From contig NZ_AUHJ01000001.1 of NCBI RefSeq assembly GCF_000423125.1, forward strand, positions 124,001 through 188,000: DNA of 64,000 nt. Reading direction: 5' to 3'. Of this stretch, positions 10,354 through 19,169 are shown in pieces. The translations under genes were made by a program, and so were the position numbers. Source of the DNA: Haliea salexigens DSM 19537 (lineage in GTDB: Bacteria > Pseudomonadota > Gammaproteobacteria > Pseudomonadales > Halieaceae). Numbering within the stretch: the first letter of the stretch is position 1; each line of letters begins with the position of its first letter. The notes beneath the pieces were generated by a model that had not been told where the DNA came from, did no database searches, and saw only the letters and a program-made list of their open reading frames with translations.

Positions 10354-11136
10354 TCAGCTGTTGACCGGGGGAAGTACCCCACGAGACAAACGAGAGCCAC
10401 CGTCAATAACAATACTCTCGCCACTGATGTAACCCGCTTTTTCCGAGGCGAGGAAGACCGCCAGCTCGGCCACTTCCTGCATGCGTCCAGCGCGGCTGAT
10501 CGGAATGGTTGCCGCAAGCGCCTGTTGCTGTTTGCTATCAAGACGCTCGCGCATCCGATCAGAGGCGATCAGGCCGGGATTGATGGTGTTCACCGTGATG
10601 CCGTCTTGCCCCGCCTCCAGCGCCAGGCCGCGGGCAAAGGCATCGAGTCCGGCCTTGGCGGCACCGTAATGAGCCATGCCCGGAATGGCGGTATAGGATC
10701 CCGCAACTGAGGAGATAAAAATAATCCGACCCTCGTGCGCAGCCGCCAGCAACGGCAGTGCCGCACGCGACAGGTAGAACGCCGCATACAATACCGAGTG
10801 GATGCTGCGGTCAAATTCCTCATCCGCAAGCTCCGCTACCCGGGCATGGGGAATATCGGCCGCACAGTGTACGAGTATATCCAGGCCGCCGAAGGTGTCG
10901 TGGGCACGGGCAACAATCGCCTCGCAGTCTGCCTTGACCGTGACATCGCAGGGCTGCAGCACCGCTTGCTGACCGCGGGCGAGAAACTCTGAGAGCGTGG
11001 CGTCGCCATGGCTAATGGTGCGCGCACCGAGCACGATTCGCGCGCCCTCTTCCGCCAAAGCCTGGGCAATGGCCTTGCCCATGCCGCGGCCTGCTCCCGT
11101 TACCACTGCGGTTTTGCCAAACAACAGATCGCCCAT
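10354..11136 (-). CDS. SDR-family oxidoreductase
   Basis: A 260-residue classical short-chain dehydrogenase with TGAGRGMG (about 14-21), a serine in FISSVAGS, and catalytic YGAAK near 155-159. The C-terminal segment is SGESIVIDGGS. It is probably a hydroxyacyl-CoA or alcohol dehydrogenase of the local pathway. It is followed by the MFS gene. An ARTCGCATT element sits 69 bp upstream of its start, at the 3' end of the AraC regulator gene, suggesting that this SDR/MFS pair belongs to the same regulon as the ligases. Confidence 0.88.
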   Translation of the reverse strand: MGDLLFGKTAVVTGAGRGMGKAIAQALAEEGARIVLGARTISHGDATLSEFLARGQQAVLQPCDVTVKADCEAIVARAHDTFGGLDILVHCAADIPHARVAELADEEFDRSIHSVLYAAFYLSRAALPLLAAAHEGRIIFISSVAGSYTAIPGMAHYGAAKAGLDAFARGLALEAGQDGITVNTINPGLIASDRMRERLDSKQQQALAATIPISRAGRMQEVAELAVFLASEKAGYISGESIVIDGGSRLSRGVLPPVNS

Positions 11137-11202
11137 ACCACTACCCCATACACAGTGGGGGAACTGTAATCAGCGCGGGCAAGCGAGGCCAGCAGCCGAC
11201 CG

Positions 11203-12288
11203 CTAATGCGATTGTTGGCCGGCACCCTGTTCGTAGGCAGACGGTGGATAGCCAGTCCAGGTCTTGAAAGCCCGCGTGAAAGAGCGCGGCTCAGAATATC
11301 CCAGTAACGATGCAACCTCTGCCACGGTCTGCCCTTGGCTGAACAGGCGGTCGATGGCCACGCTGCGGCGAAACTCGTCCAGCAGATGCTGGTAACTGCC
11401 ACCCTCTGCCTGCAGCTTGCGCCGCAGGGTCGCGGATGAGACGCCAAGCTCCGCTGCCATGGTATCCAGACTGTGGTGCAGGCAACCGCTGTCCAGTGAG
11501 TAGCGCAGGATGCCACGCACCGTTGCGGATATGCTGCCGTCGTCTACGGGCCAGTGCAGAATACCCGCCCTGACATCCGCCACGTGGACCCGCCAGTCCG
11601 CCGCTGTCCGCACCAGCGGCAAATTGACATAGTCCCGGCTTATCAGCATGGCTACCCGACCGGTATCGCTGCGCTGCTTCGCGCGAACAAGAGACGCCAG
11701 GCCCGGACCTGGCAGCATCAATGCCAAGGGTATCTCCAGACTCTGGACCGGCACCAACAAGCCTACAATCCAACTCAGGGTACGGTGCCATGAGAACAGC
11801 AGGTAATCGATCAGAAAGGGATGGGTGGCCATGTTGGTTCGCGGGGTCATTACCATCGCCAGGTACTCCCCCTCGTTACGGTACTGGCATTCCAGGCCCT
11901 CCAGCAGCACACCGTAGAAACGCGCACTCATCTCGCAGGCCGCGCCAAAATGAGCACAACCAAGCAGCGCCTCCACCATCAGGGAATGGGAGTCCAGCGG
12001 GATCTTCCGGGCGTCGAGCCCGAAGCAGCCGTCGCTCTGGTGACCCGAGGCAGCAGTCAGTACGGCAACGAACTCTTGCACCGGCACTCGCTCCCGGGTC
12101 TGTTGCCAGCGCGGAAATGCCGAAGCATGACGACCCGTGGCCGCCGCAAGCGACATCCCCCGGGAAGCCCAGGCCACTTCCAGCCAGTCCAGCAGATTGC
12201 GGTAGAGATCTCCGTTTTCAATCGCCATGCCGATCCTGCAGCCCAACTCGTGAGCATATTTGTGAGCATCGCTGCCTGCTATTGTCAT
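11203..12288 (-). CDS. AraC-family transcriptional regulator
   Basis: A 361-residue regulator when started at the ATG at 12288 (MTIAGSDAHKYAHELG); an in-frame ATG six codons further upstream is possible. The N-terminal two thirds resemble the arabinose-binding-like domain of OruR/ArgR-type regulators. The C-terminal third has the double helix-turn-helix: MAAELGVSSATLRRKLQAEG, then VAEVASLLGYSEPRSFTRAFKTWTGYPPSAY. It is divergent from the nitronate monooxygenase-like gene with a 61-bp gap. It is the best local candidate for binding the repeated ARTCGCATT elements, since AraC proteins bind paired short half-sites, but nothing in the sequence proves this. Confidence 0.88.
   Translation of the reverse strand: MTIAGSDAHKYAHELGCRIGMAIENGDLYRNLLDWLEVAWASRGMSLAAATGRHASAFPRWQQTRERVPVQEFVAVLTAASGHQSDGCFGLDARKIPLDSHSLMVEALLGCAHFGAACEMSARFYGVLLEGLECQYRNEGEYLAMVMTPRTNMATHPFLIDYLLFSWHRTLSWIVGLLVPVQSLEIPLALMLPGPGLASLVRAKQRSDTGRVAMLISRDYVNLPLVRTAADWRVHVADVRAGILHWPVDDGSISATVRGILRYSLDSGCLHHSLDTMAAELGVSSATLRRKLQAEGGSYQHLLDEFRRSVAIDRLFSQGQTVAEVASLLGYSEPRSFTRAFKTWTGYPPSAYEQGAGQQSH
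11205..11213 (-). promoter_or_regulatory. ARTCGCATT element upstream of SDR/MFS operon
   Basis: On the minus strand this reads AATCGCATT in the context ACAATCGCATTAGCG. It overlaps the last codons of the AraC gene and lies 69 bp upstream of the SDR start, a normal distance for an activator site. Confidence 0.45.
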
Positions 12289-12349
12289 TCGCTTGTTGCA
12301 GCACAAGGCATATAGTTAACCTATTTGCAGCGGACCACAAGAACCAGCC

Positions 12350-13474
12350 ATGAAAACACCCGCCACAGAACTGCTCAATATCGAGCTGCCCATCTTTGCA
12401 TTTTCCCACTGCAGGGATGTCGTCGCGGCAGTGTCCAAGGCCGGCGGCATGGGGGTGCTGGGGATCTCGGCATTCACTCCAGAGCAGCTGGAAGAGGAGC
12501 TGGCCTGGATTGACGCCCATGTTGATGGCAACTCCTACGGCGTCGATATCCTGATCCCCAACCGCTATGACCAGGCCGCCTCCCAGCAGATGACCCTCGA
12601 CAAGGTCCGGGCGCGGGTGCCAACGGCACACAGGGAATTCAGTGATGCGCTATGCGCCAAGGCTGGCGCGGCGCCGCTGACAGCCGAAGGCGAGGCCCAG
12701 CTGGCAGACCATATTGGCAAGATCCACATGACGCCGGAAACCGCCGAGGAACTGGTGGCGGTAGCCCTGCGCCACCCGCAGGTAAGCCTGCTGGTGAATG
12801 CGCTGGGGACCCCGCCGCGGGAACGCGTTGCTGAACTGCACGCCCGCGGCCTCAAGGTTGGGTCACTCATCGGCAAGGTGGAGCACGCCGCTGCACAGGT
12901 GGAGGCCGGGGTAGACCTGATCGTGGCGCAGGGTTCCGAGGCCGGCGGTCACACCGGCAGGATCAGCTCAATGATCCTGTGGCCCCAGGTCATCGGAACT
13001 GTATCCCCGGTCCCGGTGCTGGCGGCGGGCGGCATCGGCAGCGGTCGCCAGATGGCTGCCGCCATGGCCATGGGTGCAGCGGGCATCTGGTGTGGATCCA
13101 TCTGGCTGGGCACCGCGGAGAGTGAACTGTCCACCGCCATGAAAGCACGCCTTTTCGAGGCGCGCTCCGATGATGCCATCCAGTCGCGCTGTCGCACCGG
13201 CAAACCCTGCCGCATGCTTCGCAGCAAGTTTACCGAAGCCTGGGATTCGGCGGATGCGCCACCGGCGCTGCCCATGCCAATGCAAACCATGGCCGTGGCC
13301 GAAAGCCTGATGCGCATTGAGCGCGCCCACGCCGACGATTACCTGACCTATCCGGTGGGCCAGTTGGTCGGGGACATGCAGCATGAGACCAGCGTGCGCC
13401 AGGTTATCCAGGACATGCTGGCGGATTTCATCGATGCCAGCGAGCAACTCAACAAGCTGCTGGCCAGCGCCTGA
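12350..13474 (+). CDS. nitronate monooxygenase-like FMN-dependent TIM-barrel protein
   Basis: A 374-residue protein with the family hallmarks: the N-terminal LPIFAFSHCRDVVAAVSKAGGMGVLG, the FMN/active-site motif SEAGGHTG (about 202-209), and the phosphate-binding VLAAGGIGSGRQMAAAMAMGA. Members oxidise nitronates or act as enoyl-reductase-like FMN enzymes in catabolic clusters. It is followed after 14 bp by two acyl-CoA dehydrogenases. That context suggests oxidation or reduction of a CoA intermediate rather than detoxification, but this is inference. Confidence 0.85.
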   Translation: MKTPATELLNIELPIFAFSHCRDVVAAVSKAGGMGVLGISAFTPEQLEEELAWIDAHVDGNSYGVDILIPNRYDQAASQQMTLDKVRARVPTAHREFSDALCAKAGAAPLTAEGEAQLADHIGKIHMTPETAEELVAVALRHPQVSLLVNALGTPPRERVAELHARGLKVGSLIGKVEHAAAQVEAGVDLIVAQGSEAGGHTGRISSMILWPQVIGTVSPVPVLAAGGIGSGRQMAAAMAMGAAGIWCGSIWLGTAESELSTAMKARLFEARSDDAIQSRCRTGKPCRMLRSKFTEAWDSADAPPALPMPMQTMAVAESLMRIERAHADDYLTYPVGQLVGDMQHETSVRQVIQDMLADFIDASEQLNKLLASA

Positions 13475-13488
13475 CACAGGAGACGATC

Positions 13489-14658
13489 ATGAATCTAGAC
13501 CTCAACCCCGACCAGGAATCCTTCCGCCAGCGCGTCCGCAAGTACATGACCGAGGTCATGATGACACCGGACTTTGTCGCCGAGCTGGCGCAGCGTGAAT
13601 TCAGCCATGGCGGGGGCCCGGTCTACTGGGAGAAACTGCGCCAACTGGGGGCGGACGGCTGGATACGGCTGTCCTGGCCGAAGGAACTGGGCGGCGACGG
13701 CGCCGATGCGATAAGCCAGTACCTGCTGGTGGATGAAGCCAAACGCGCCGGCTTCCCCTGGCCCCAGCTCTCCGCCAACTCCATAGGCCCGGTGCTGGCG
13801 CGCCACGCTCAGGACGCTATCCGCGAGCGACTGGTAACGGAGATACTGAATGGCGACAGCTACCTCGCCATTGGCTACTCGGAACCTGGCGCAGGCAGCG
13901 ACCTCGCCGCTCTGAAAACCCGCGCCGAGCGCGACGGCGACGATTGGGTGATCAATGGCCAGAAAATCTGGACCAGCTGCGCCAACTTTGCCCAGTACAT
14001 CTGGCTCGCTGCTCGTACCGACCCGGACCCGGCGTCCCGACACAAGGGACTGACCGTCTTTCTGGTACCTACCAACACGCCGGGCTACTCGCACACCTTG
14101 ATCGAAACCATGGGCGTGACCACTACCGCCACCTACTACGACAACGTGCGCATCCCTGACACCTGGCGTATCAGCGGAATCAACCAGGGCTGGTCGCTGA
14201 TTACCGGCCAGCTCAATATCGAGCGTCTCTCCCTGGCGAGCTATGGCCATGTCGCCAAGCTCTATGACCAGGTCCTGCAACTGCTGCAAGCAGACGCTGC
14301 CTGGCAGCCCCTGCTGGAGCTCCCCTGGGTGCAGCGCAATCTGGCCTGGTGCCACGCCAGGCTCGAAGCGCTTCGCGTGATGTGCCTGCAGGCTGCCTGG
14401 CGCATGGACCAGGGCAGCACCGGCATGGTCGAGGCATCGACCTGCAAGGTCTACGGCTCCGAGCTGTTCGTTGAAGTCTGCCGCCGACTGGGAGAGATCC
14501 TCGGCACCGCTGGCGCCCTGCGCAGCGGCAACGCTGCGGCTCTCGACGGCCTGATCGAGGCCTGGTATCGCAAAGGCTCTGTGCTGACCTTTGGCGGCGG
14601 CGCCAACGAACTGCAGCGCACCATCATCGCCAATGCCGGCCTCGGCCTGCCACGCTAG
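13489..14658 (+). CDS. acyl-CoA dehydrogenase (first of an adjacent pair)
   Basis: A 389-residue protein with an N-terminal helical domain, GYSEPGAGSDLAALKT (129-144), NGQKIWTS (156-163) and C-terminal ANELQRTIIANAGLGLPR. An AGGAGACGATC ribosome site precedes the ATG. The stop lies 11 bp before the GTG start of the next dehydrogenase, so the two are translated from one message. This looks like the pairing of alpha and beta subunits of heterotetrameric dehydrogenases known from steroid side-chain degradation. The pairing is visible; the complex is inferred. Confidence 0.92.
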   Translation: MNLDLNPDQESFRQRVRKYMTEVMMTPDFVAELAQREFSHGGGPVYWEKLRQLGADGWIRLSWPKELGGDGADAISQYLLVDEAKRAGFPWPQLSANSIGPVLARHAQDAIRERLVTEILNGDSYLAIGYSEPGAGSDLAALKTRAERDGDDWVINGQKIWTSCANFAQYIWLAARTDPDPASRHKGLTVFLVPTNTPGYSHTLIETMGVTTTATYYDNVRIPDTWRISGINQGWSLITGQLNIERLSLASYGHVAKLYDQVLQLLQADAAWQPLLELPWVQRNLAWCHARLEALRVMCLQAAWRMDQGSTGMVEASTCKVYGSELFVEVCRRLGEILGTAGALRSGNAAALDGLIEAWYRKGSVLTFGGGANELQRTIIANAGLGLPR

Positions 14659-14669
14659 AGGAGATCAAC

Positions 14670-15809
14670 GTGGATTTTTCCCTGAACGACACCCAGCAAC
14701 AGGTACAGGATCTGGCACGGCGCCTGTTTGCCGACTTCTGCACCCAGGATCGCCTGCGCCAGGTCGACCTGGAGCAGGACCGTTTCGACCCGCAGCTGTG
14801 GCAGGAAGTGATCGCGGCCGGCCTGCCCGGTCTCGCCATCGACGAACAGTTCGGCGGTATGGGGCTGGATCTGGAAACCCTGTTACTGGTGCTGACTGAG
14901 GCGGGCCGTTATGTCGCGCCCCTGCCACTGCTGCCTACGCAGGCAGCGGGCACGATACCACTGCAGTTATTGCCATCCAGCGCTGACCGCGACAAGCTGC
15001 TCAACGAGATCGCGGCAGGGCGCGCGCTGCTGGCGCCCGCCTTACAAGCCGCTGAGGCTGGTGCAAGACCGACCAGCGGTAGCGCCAGGCACAGCAGCAT
15101 CTGCAGCAACAACGACAGCGGGGACCTGGTTCTGGACGGTAGCCGACTGCTGGCGCCAGGTGACAGCTGCATCACTCACCTGTGGACTGTCGCAGACTAC
15201 CAGGGTGAAACCGCCATCTGCCTTTTTGCAGCGGATGCGCCGGGTGTGGAACGCAGCCTTAACATCACTACCAGCGGCAATGCCATCGCCACTATGACAC
15301 TCGTTCAAACGCCCTGCCGTTTACTGACGACGGACGGACCAACCCTCGATTTTTTGCGCCGGGTTGAATGGCTGTTGGTGCTTGGCAACAATGCAATTGC
15401 CATAGGGCTTTGTGAGCAGATGCTGCAGCTGGCGGTCGACCATTGCAGCGAACGAGTACAGTTTGGCAAGCCGATAGCCACTTTCCAGGCAGTTGCCCAC
15501 CGGCTGGCCGATTGCCACATCGACCTGGAGTGCCTGCGCGCCACCCAAGCCCAGGCAGTGTGCCATTACGATTCTGCCACAACCGACCCGGTCACCATCG
15601 AACAGGCTGTCCTGAGCGCGCGCATCAATGCAGTGGAAGCCCTGCACCGCATCAGCCACGCCACCCAGCAGGTGCATGGCGGCACGGGTGTGGATCGCGA
15701 CTATCCCCTGTTTCGCTACTGCCTGTTGGCCCGGGAGCTGGAGATGGCAAGCCCCCACGGCGCCAGCGCGCTGGAGAGCCTGGGTCGCACCATCGCTACC
15801 GTCACTTGA
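14670..15809 (+). CDS. acyl-CoA dehydrogenase (second of an adjacent pair, GTG start)
   Basis: A 379-residue protein starting at GTG, with GAGGAGATC just upstream. The N-terminal domain (MDFSLNDTQQQVQDLARRLF, EQFGGMGLDLETLLLVLTEAGRY) and C-terminal helical domain (CSERVQFGKPIATFQAVAHRLAD, QVHGGTGVDRDYPLFRY) are clear. The middle beta domain is divergent: there is no GYSEPGxGSD-type motif, only a degenerate stretch around residues 120-200. That fits a non-equivalent subunit in a mixed complex with the preceding dehydrogenase. The catalytic base cannot be assigned with certainty. Confidence 0.88.
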   Translation: MDFSLNDTQQQVQDLARRLFADFCTQDRLRQVDLEQDRFDPQLWQEVIAAGLPGLAIDEQFGGMGLDLETLLLVLTEAGRYVAPLPLLPTQAAGTIPLQLLPSSADRDKLLNEIAAGRALLAPALQAAEAGARPTSGSARHSSICSNNDSGDLVLDGSRLLAPGDSCITHLWTVADYQGETAICLFAADAPGVERSLNITTSGNAIATMTLVQTPCRLLTTDGPTLDFLRRVEWLLVLGNNAIAIGLCEQMLQLAVDHCSERVQFGKPIATFQAVAHRLADCHIDLECLRATQAQAVCHYDSATTDPVTIEQAVLSARINAVEALHRISHATQQVHGGTGVDRDYPLFRYCLLARELEMASPHGASALESLGRTIATVT

Positions 15810-15884
15810 AGGGCACCACGGAAACGCGACTGGGGCGGCACGCAGGCAGGGGCTACACTGCAGGTTCGACGCTGGGAGGAAACG

Positions 15885-16397
15885 ATGACGGAGCAACCGC
15901 GCACACTGGACCTGGATGACTGGCCGCTGCCGGACAACTATCTAGCAGCGGTCGGCCGCATCGCGCTGCTGTGGGAGCGCCTGCAGCAGCTGCTGAGCCT
16001 GGCTAACGCCAATCTGGCGGGGTTCAACAGCCTGGGAGACGCGCGGGTGGATACGGTTTTCACCCGGGGCAGCTTTGCACAGCGCCTGGCGTTACTGGAA
16101 GACCTGTGCCAGACACTTCTTCCACAACACCCGGGACTGGCCGATTACCATACTGTTGTGGAGGAACTTCGCGGCGCCGAGACGCAGCGCAACGAGTATC
16201 TGCAAGGAGCTATGGCGCCCAACCCGGCGGACGGCACGGTGGAAATGGCAGTCACCACGGGTGATGCGCACAGCTCCCGGCCAGTGTCACTGGCTGAACT
16301 GCAGCAGGTAGCGGTGGGCATCGACGCCGCGCAACATGCGCTGTACAAGCTGGTGATGGCGATGAGCAAACCTTCGTCCACCTGGCACAGTGACTGA
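15885..16397 (+). CDS. hypothetical protein, 170 aa
   Basis: An unrecognised, probably cytoplasmic alpha-helical protein that begins MTEQPRTLDLDDWPLPDNYL. It has no signal peptide, membrane segment or cysteine-rich motif apart from one Cys. A GGGAGGAAACG ribosome site sits directly before the ATG, which supports expression. It lies 75 bp after the dehydrogenase pair and is convergent with the ferredoxin gene. Its helix pattern (RIALLWERLQQLLSLANANL) resembles small proteins that scaffold or sense, but no function can be assigned. Confidence 0.65.
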   Translation: MTEQPRTLDLDDWPLPDNYLAAVGRIALLWERLQQLLSLANANLAGFNSLGDARVDTVFTRGSFAQRLALLEDLCQTLLPQHPGLADYHTVVEELRGAETQRNEYLQGAMAPNPADGTVEMAVTTGDAHSSRPVSLAELQQVAVGIDAAQHALYKLVMAMSKPSSTWHSD

Positions 16398-16414
16398 GCG
16401 ACAATGCCCCGCGA

Positions 16415-16735
16415 TCAGTACTGAGCGCGCGGCAGCCGCACCACCAGGCCGTCCAGCGCCTCAGTGACTTCAATCTGACAGGACAGACGGCTGTTGTCCC
16501 GGGGCTCCAGGGCGCAGCCCAGCAACCCCTTCTCCATGACATCGGGCTCCGGCAATTGCTCCAGCCATGCCTCGTCCACATAGCAGTGACAGGTGGCGCA
16601 GCTGCAGCAGCCGCCGCATTCGGCGAGGATGCCGTCTACACCGTTGTCGACCGCAGCCTGCATGACCGTGGTACCAACCGCGGCTTCCACCTCGAACTCA
16701 CCTCCGTCATGCTGAATGTAATGTATCTTTGGCAC
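16415..16735 (-). CDS. [2Fe-2S] ferredoxin, adrenodoxin/putidaredoxin type
   Basis: A 106-residue ferredoxin starting at GTG 16735, preceded by GAGGAG; a longer frame from an upstream ATG has no ribosome site and adds non-family sequence. The cluster ligands are Cys40, Cys46, Cys49 and Cys86 in the C-x5-C-x2-C...C pattern of P450 redox partners, with extra cysteines at 43, 44, 51 and 74. It probably delivers electrons to the P450 encoded at 21013. No ferredoxin reductase gene is visible nearby. It shares a strand with the downstream-facing SDR and ALDH genes and probably their transcript. Confidence 0.9.
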   Translation of the reverse strand: MPKIHYIQHDGGEFEVEAAVGTTVMQAAVDNGVDGILAECGGCCSCATCHCYVDEAWLEQLPEPDVMEKGLLGCALEPRDNSRLSCQIEVTEALDGLVVRLPRAQY

Positions 16736-16763
16736 AGTTTTTTGCTCCTCAAAAAGTACGCAC

Positions 16764-17528
16764 CTACAGGCGCATGATCCAGCCGCCGTCAATACTGAGC
16801 GTCTGCCCGGTTACCCAGTCGCTCTGGGATGAGCACAAGAACAGCAGCCCCCCCACCAGGTCTTTCGCCTCACCGAGTGTTTTCAGGGCTACCGCGTGGG
16901 ACAGCGCGGCCACCAGCGCGTCGTCATGGTGGCGGGCCTCATGCCCGGAACTGGTATTCATGTGCCCCGGCGCAAGCGCATTGACGTTGATCCCGGAGGA
17001 ACCCAGCTGCTTGGCCAGGCTGGTGGTCAGGCTGACCAGGCCCAATTTCGACACACCGTAAACCCCAGAGGGGATGAAGGCACCGCCGGAGCTGACGTTG
17101 ACTATCTTGCCGCGACCCAACGCCTGCATGTGCGGCACCGCCGCCCGAATGGTGCGCAGGGGTCCGGTGAGGTTTACGTCCATTACCCGGTTCCACCAGG
17201 TGAGATCCAAAGCCAACGGATCCATGGTCGGAATTTCCTTCATCAATGCAGCGGCATTCACCAGTATGGTCACCGTACCAAACCGGGACATCGACCGCTC
17301 AAAAGCGTCAGCGACGCTCTCCTCGGAAGTCACATCCATCGCCACCCCGAAGGCCTGCAAGCCCTCGTTCTGCAGCTCTTCTGCCTCGGTTTCTGCCTTG
17401 CTCCCATTGAGATCGGCCAAAACCACACTGGCGCCTGCCTCTGCCAATGCCCTTGCGAATACCGCCCCGAGATCGCCTGCCGCACCGGTGACCAGCGCGA
17501 CTTCCCCTGCCAGGAGTTGTTTCGTCAT
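16764..17528 (-). CDS. SDR-family oxidoreductase
   Basis: A 254-residue short-chain dehydrogenase with TGAAGDLG (about 14-21), NAAAL near 92, a serine in NVSSGG and YGVSKLG (catalytic Tyr/Lys) near 155. The C-terminus is VTGQTLSIDGGW. It lies between an aldehyde dehydrogenase gene (36 bp away) and the ferredoxin gene (28 bp), all on the minus strand. The probable role is oxidation of an alcohol made by the P450, before the aldehyde dehydrogenase acts. Confidence 0.88.
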   Translation of the reverse strand: MTKQLLAGEVALVTGAAGDLGAVFARALAEAGASVVLADLNGSKAETEAEELQNEGLQAFGVAMDVTSEESVADAFERSMSRFGTVTILVNAAALMKEIPTMDPLALDLTWWNRVMDVNLTGPLRTIRAAVPHMQALGRGKIVNVSSGGAFIPSGVYGVSKLGLVSLTTSLAKQLGSSGINVNALAPGHMNTSSGHEARHHDDALVAALSHAVALKTLGEAKDLVGGLLFLCSSQSDWVTGQTLSIDGGWIMRL

Positions 17529-17564
17529 GCCTGCAATTCCTTGTCGATGTTATGGAGTGAAAAC

Positions 17565-19016
17565 TCAGCCGAGGATGCCGACCGTTTTGTAGTGCAGATA
17601 TTCGTCGAGACCCGCGCGGCCACCCTCTTTGCCGAAGCCGGAGATACCGACGCCGCCGAACGGTGTATGCGCATGAATCTGAAAGGCGCCGTTGACGTAA
17701 ACGCCTCCGGCATGCAACTGCTCCGCCAGCCGGTGGACGCGCGACACATCGCGGGACTGGATATAGGCAGACAAGCCATACTCGGTGTTATTGGCAATCG
17801 CCACCGCTTCCTCTTCAGTAGTGAACTTCATCACACACAGCACCGGACCGAATATTTCCAGCTGCGATATCTCGCTCCAGGGGTCCACATCGGCAATAAT
17901 CGTGGGCTCGATGAAATAGCCGTTCGCAAGCTCACCACCACAGCGTTTCCCGCCCAGCAATATCCGCCCCGCATCTTCATTGCGCACACGATCCAGCATT
18001 GCAGTGATACGATCACAGGCTGCGGCGCTGATAACAGGCCCCACCTGCACACCCTCCTCAAGCGGATTGCCGACCTTGTATTCACGGGCAATGGCCACGA
18101 TCCGCGCCAACACCTCGTCGTAGATATCGTCATGTACCAGCAGACGTGTGGGAATGGCACAACCCTGCCCGGACAGTATGCCGATGCTGCCGCGAACCGC
18201 CTCTTCACAAGCACGGTCGAGATCTGCATCCGGAAACACCAGACTGGCCGACTTGCCACCAAGTTCCATGATGGTGGGCTTGATCTGTTCCGCACAGGTG
18301 GCCATGATCTTGCGCGCGGTGACGGGACCGCCGGTGAAGCTGATCAGCCGCACGCGCTTGTCCTCACACAGTGCCTGACCCGCTTCTGCATTACCGGGAA
18401 ACAGGGACAAAACGCCATCCGGGATACCCGCTTCGGCAGCCAGTCGGGCAAACAGGTCCGGGGCAAAAGGGGTGATCTCGGCGGGCTTTACCACCACGCA
18501 ATTGCCGGCTGCCAGTGCTGGTGCAACTTTCATACCCAGGGAGATCAAGGGACCGTTCCAGGTAATGATGATGCCGACCACTCCGATGGGCTCTGGCACG
18601 GTGTAGGAAAACTCACCACGATTCTTGATCGTTCCCAGTACTTCGCCTGTCAGCTTGTCGGCCAGACCGGCATAGTAGCGGAACCACTCCGCCGCCAATT
18701 GCACGGCATAGCCACCGAAATGCAGGGGCGAACCTCCATCCAGCGTGGTCAGCCGGGCAAACTCCTCGGTGCGGGCTTCAATCAGATCGGCAAACTTGAG
18801 CAGGATCTGGCGCCGCTGCGAGGGGTTCATCCAGCGCCATTCCTGAAATGCTGACTGGGCTTTCGCCACAGCTTTCTCCACCTCTGCCCTGCCAGCCAGC
18901 GGTACCGAGGCCTGCCATGCACCGGTCGCAGGATTGTGATGCTCGTGCACACCACCCGACGCCGTGGCCAGCCCCTCTTGTCCTACCCAGACTTTCGCTC
19001 CCAGAGCTTGCGACAT
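17565..19016 (-). CDS. aldehyde dehydrogenase (NAD-dependent)
   Basis: A 483-residue enzyme of the ALDH superfamily that would oxidise an aldehyde to an acid. Visible are the cofactor segment VGIIITWNGPLISLGMKVAPALAAG, the glutamate motif MELGGKSASLV, the active-site cysteine in SGQGCAIPTR, and the C-terminal FGGVGISGFGKEGG. The ATG at 19016 is preceded by GAGGAAACTGTC, so it is preferred over an in-frame ATG seven codons upstream. It heads the ALDH-SDR-ferredoxin group and is divergent from a TetR regulator with a shared palindrome. Confidence 0.93.
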   Translation of the reverse strand: MSQALGAKVWVGQEGLATASGGVHEHHNPATGAWQASVPLAGRAEVEKAVAKAQSAFQEWRWMNPSQRRQILLKFADLIEARTEEFARLTTLDGGSPLHFGGYAVQLAAEWFRYYAGLADKLTGEVLGTIKNRGEFSYTVPEPIGVVGIIITWNGPLISLGMKVAPALAAGNCVVVKPAEITPFAPDLFARLAAEAGIPDGVLSLFPGNAEAGQALCEDKRVRLISFTGGPVTARKIMATCAEQIKPTIMELGGKSASLVFPDADLDRACEEAVRGSIGILSGQGCAIPTRLLVHDDIYDEVLARIVAIAREYKVGNPLEEGVQVGPVISAAACDRITAMLDRVRNEDAGRILLGGKRCGGELANGYFIEPTIIADVDPWSEISQLEIFGPVLCVMKFTTEEEAVAIANNTEYGLSAYIQSRDVSRVHRLAEQLHAGGVYVNGAFQIHAHTPFGGVGISGFGKEGGRAGLDEYLHYKTVGILG

Positions 19017-19108
19017 GACAGTTTCCTCAAAGCACATAGTTGAACAAGACCGTGGCGGGCTTCAGCTTCGACTCGGCCAGACAAAATTCAGTATATGCAA
19101 AAAAGCAT

Positions 19109-19138
19109 TTGACATACAATAGTGTATTTGAATACATT
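19109..19138 (+). promoter_or_regulatory. TetR promoter with overlapping perfect palindrome
   Basis: TTGACA (19109-19114) and TACATT (19133-19138) are 18 bp apart, a plausible sigma-70 promoter for the TetR gene starting at 19170. The perfect inverted repeat TGTATT-TG-AATACA (19123-19136) overlaps the spacer and -10 box. This is the classic site for TetR autorepression and control of the divergent ALDH operon. A near-match to the ARTCGCATT element (one mismatch, minus strand) lies at 19143-19151. Confidence 0.6.
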
Positions 19139-19169
19139 TAGGTATGCGATTTTTTCAAAGCGGCCTCTT

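Noticed and set aside
16896-18854. Very long plus-strand frame (652 codons) opposite the SDR and aldehyde dehydrogenase genes
   Set aside because: It crosses two well-supported genes on the other strand and its translation is low-complexity, rich in His/Gln/Gly, without domains.
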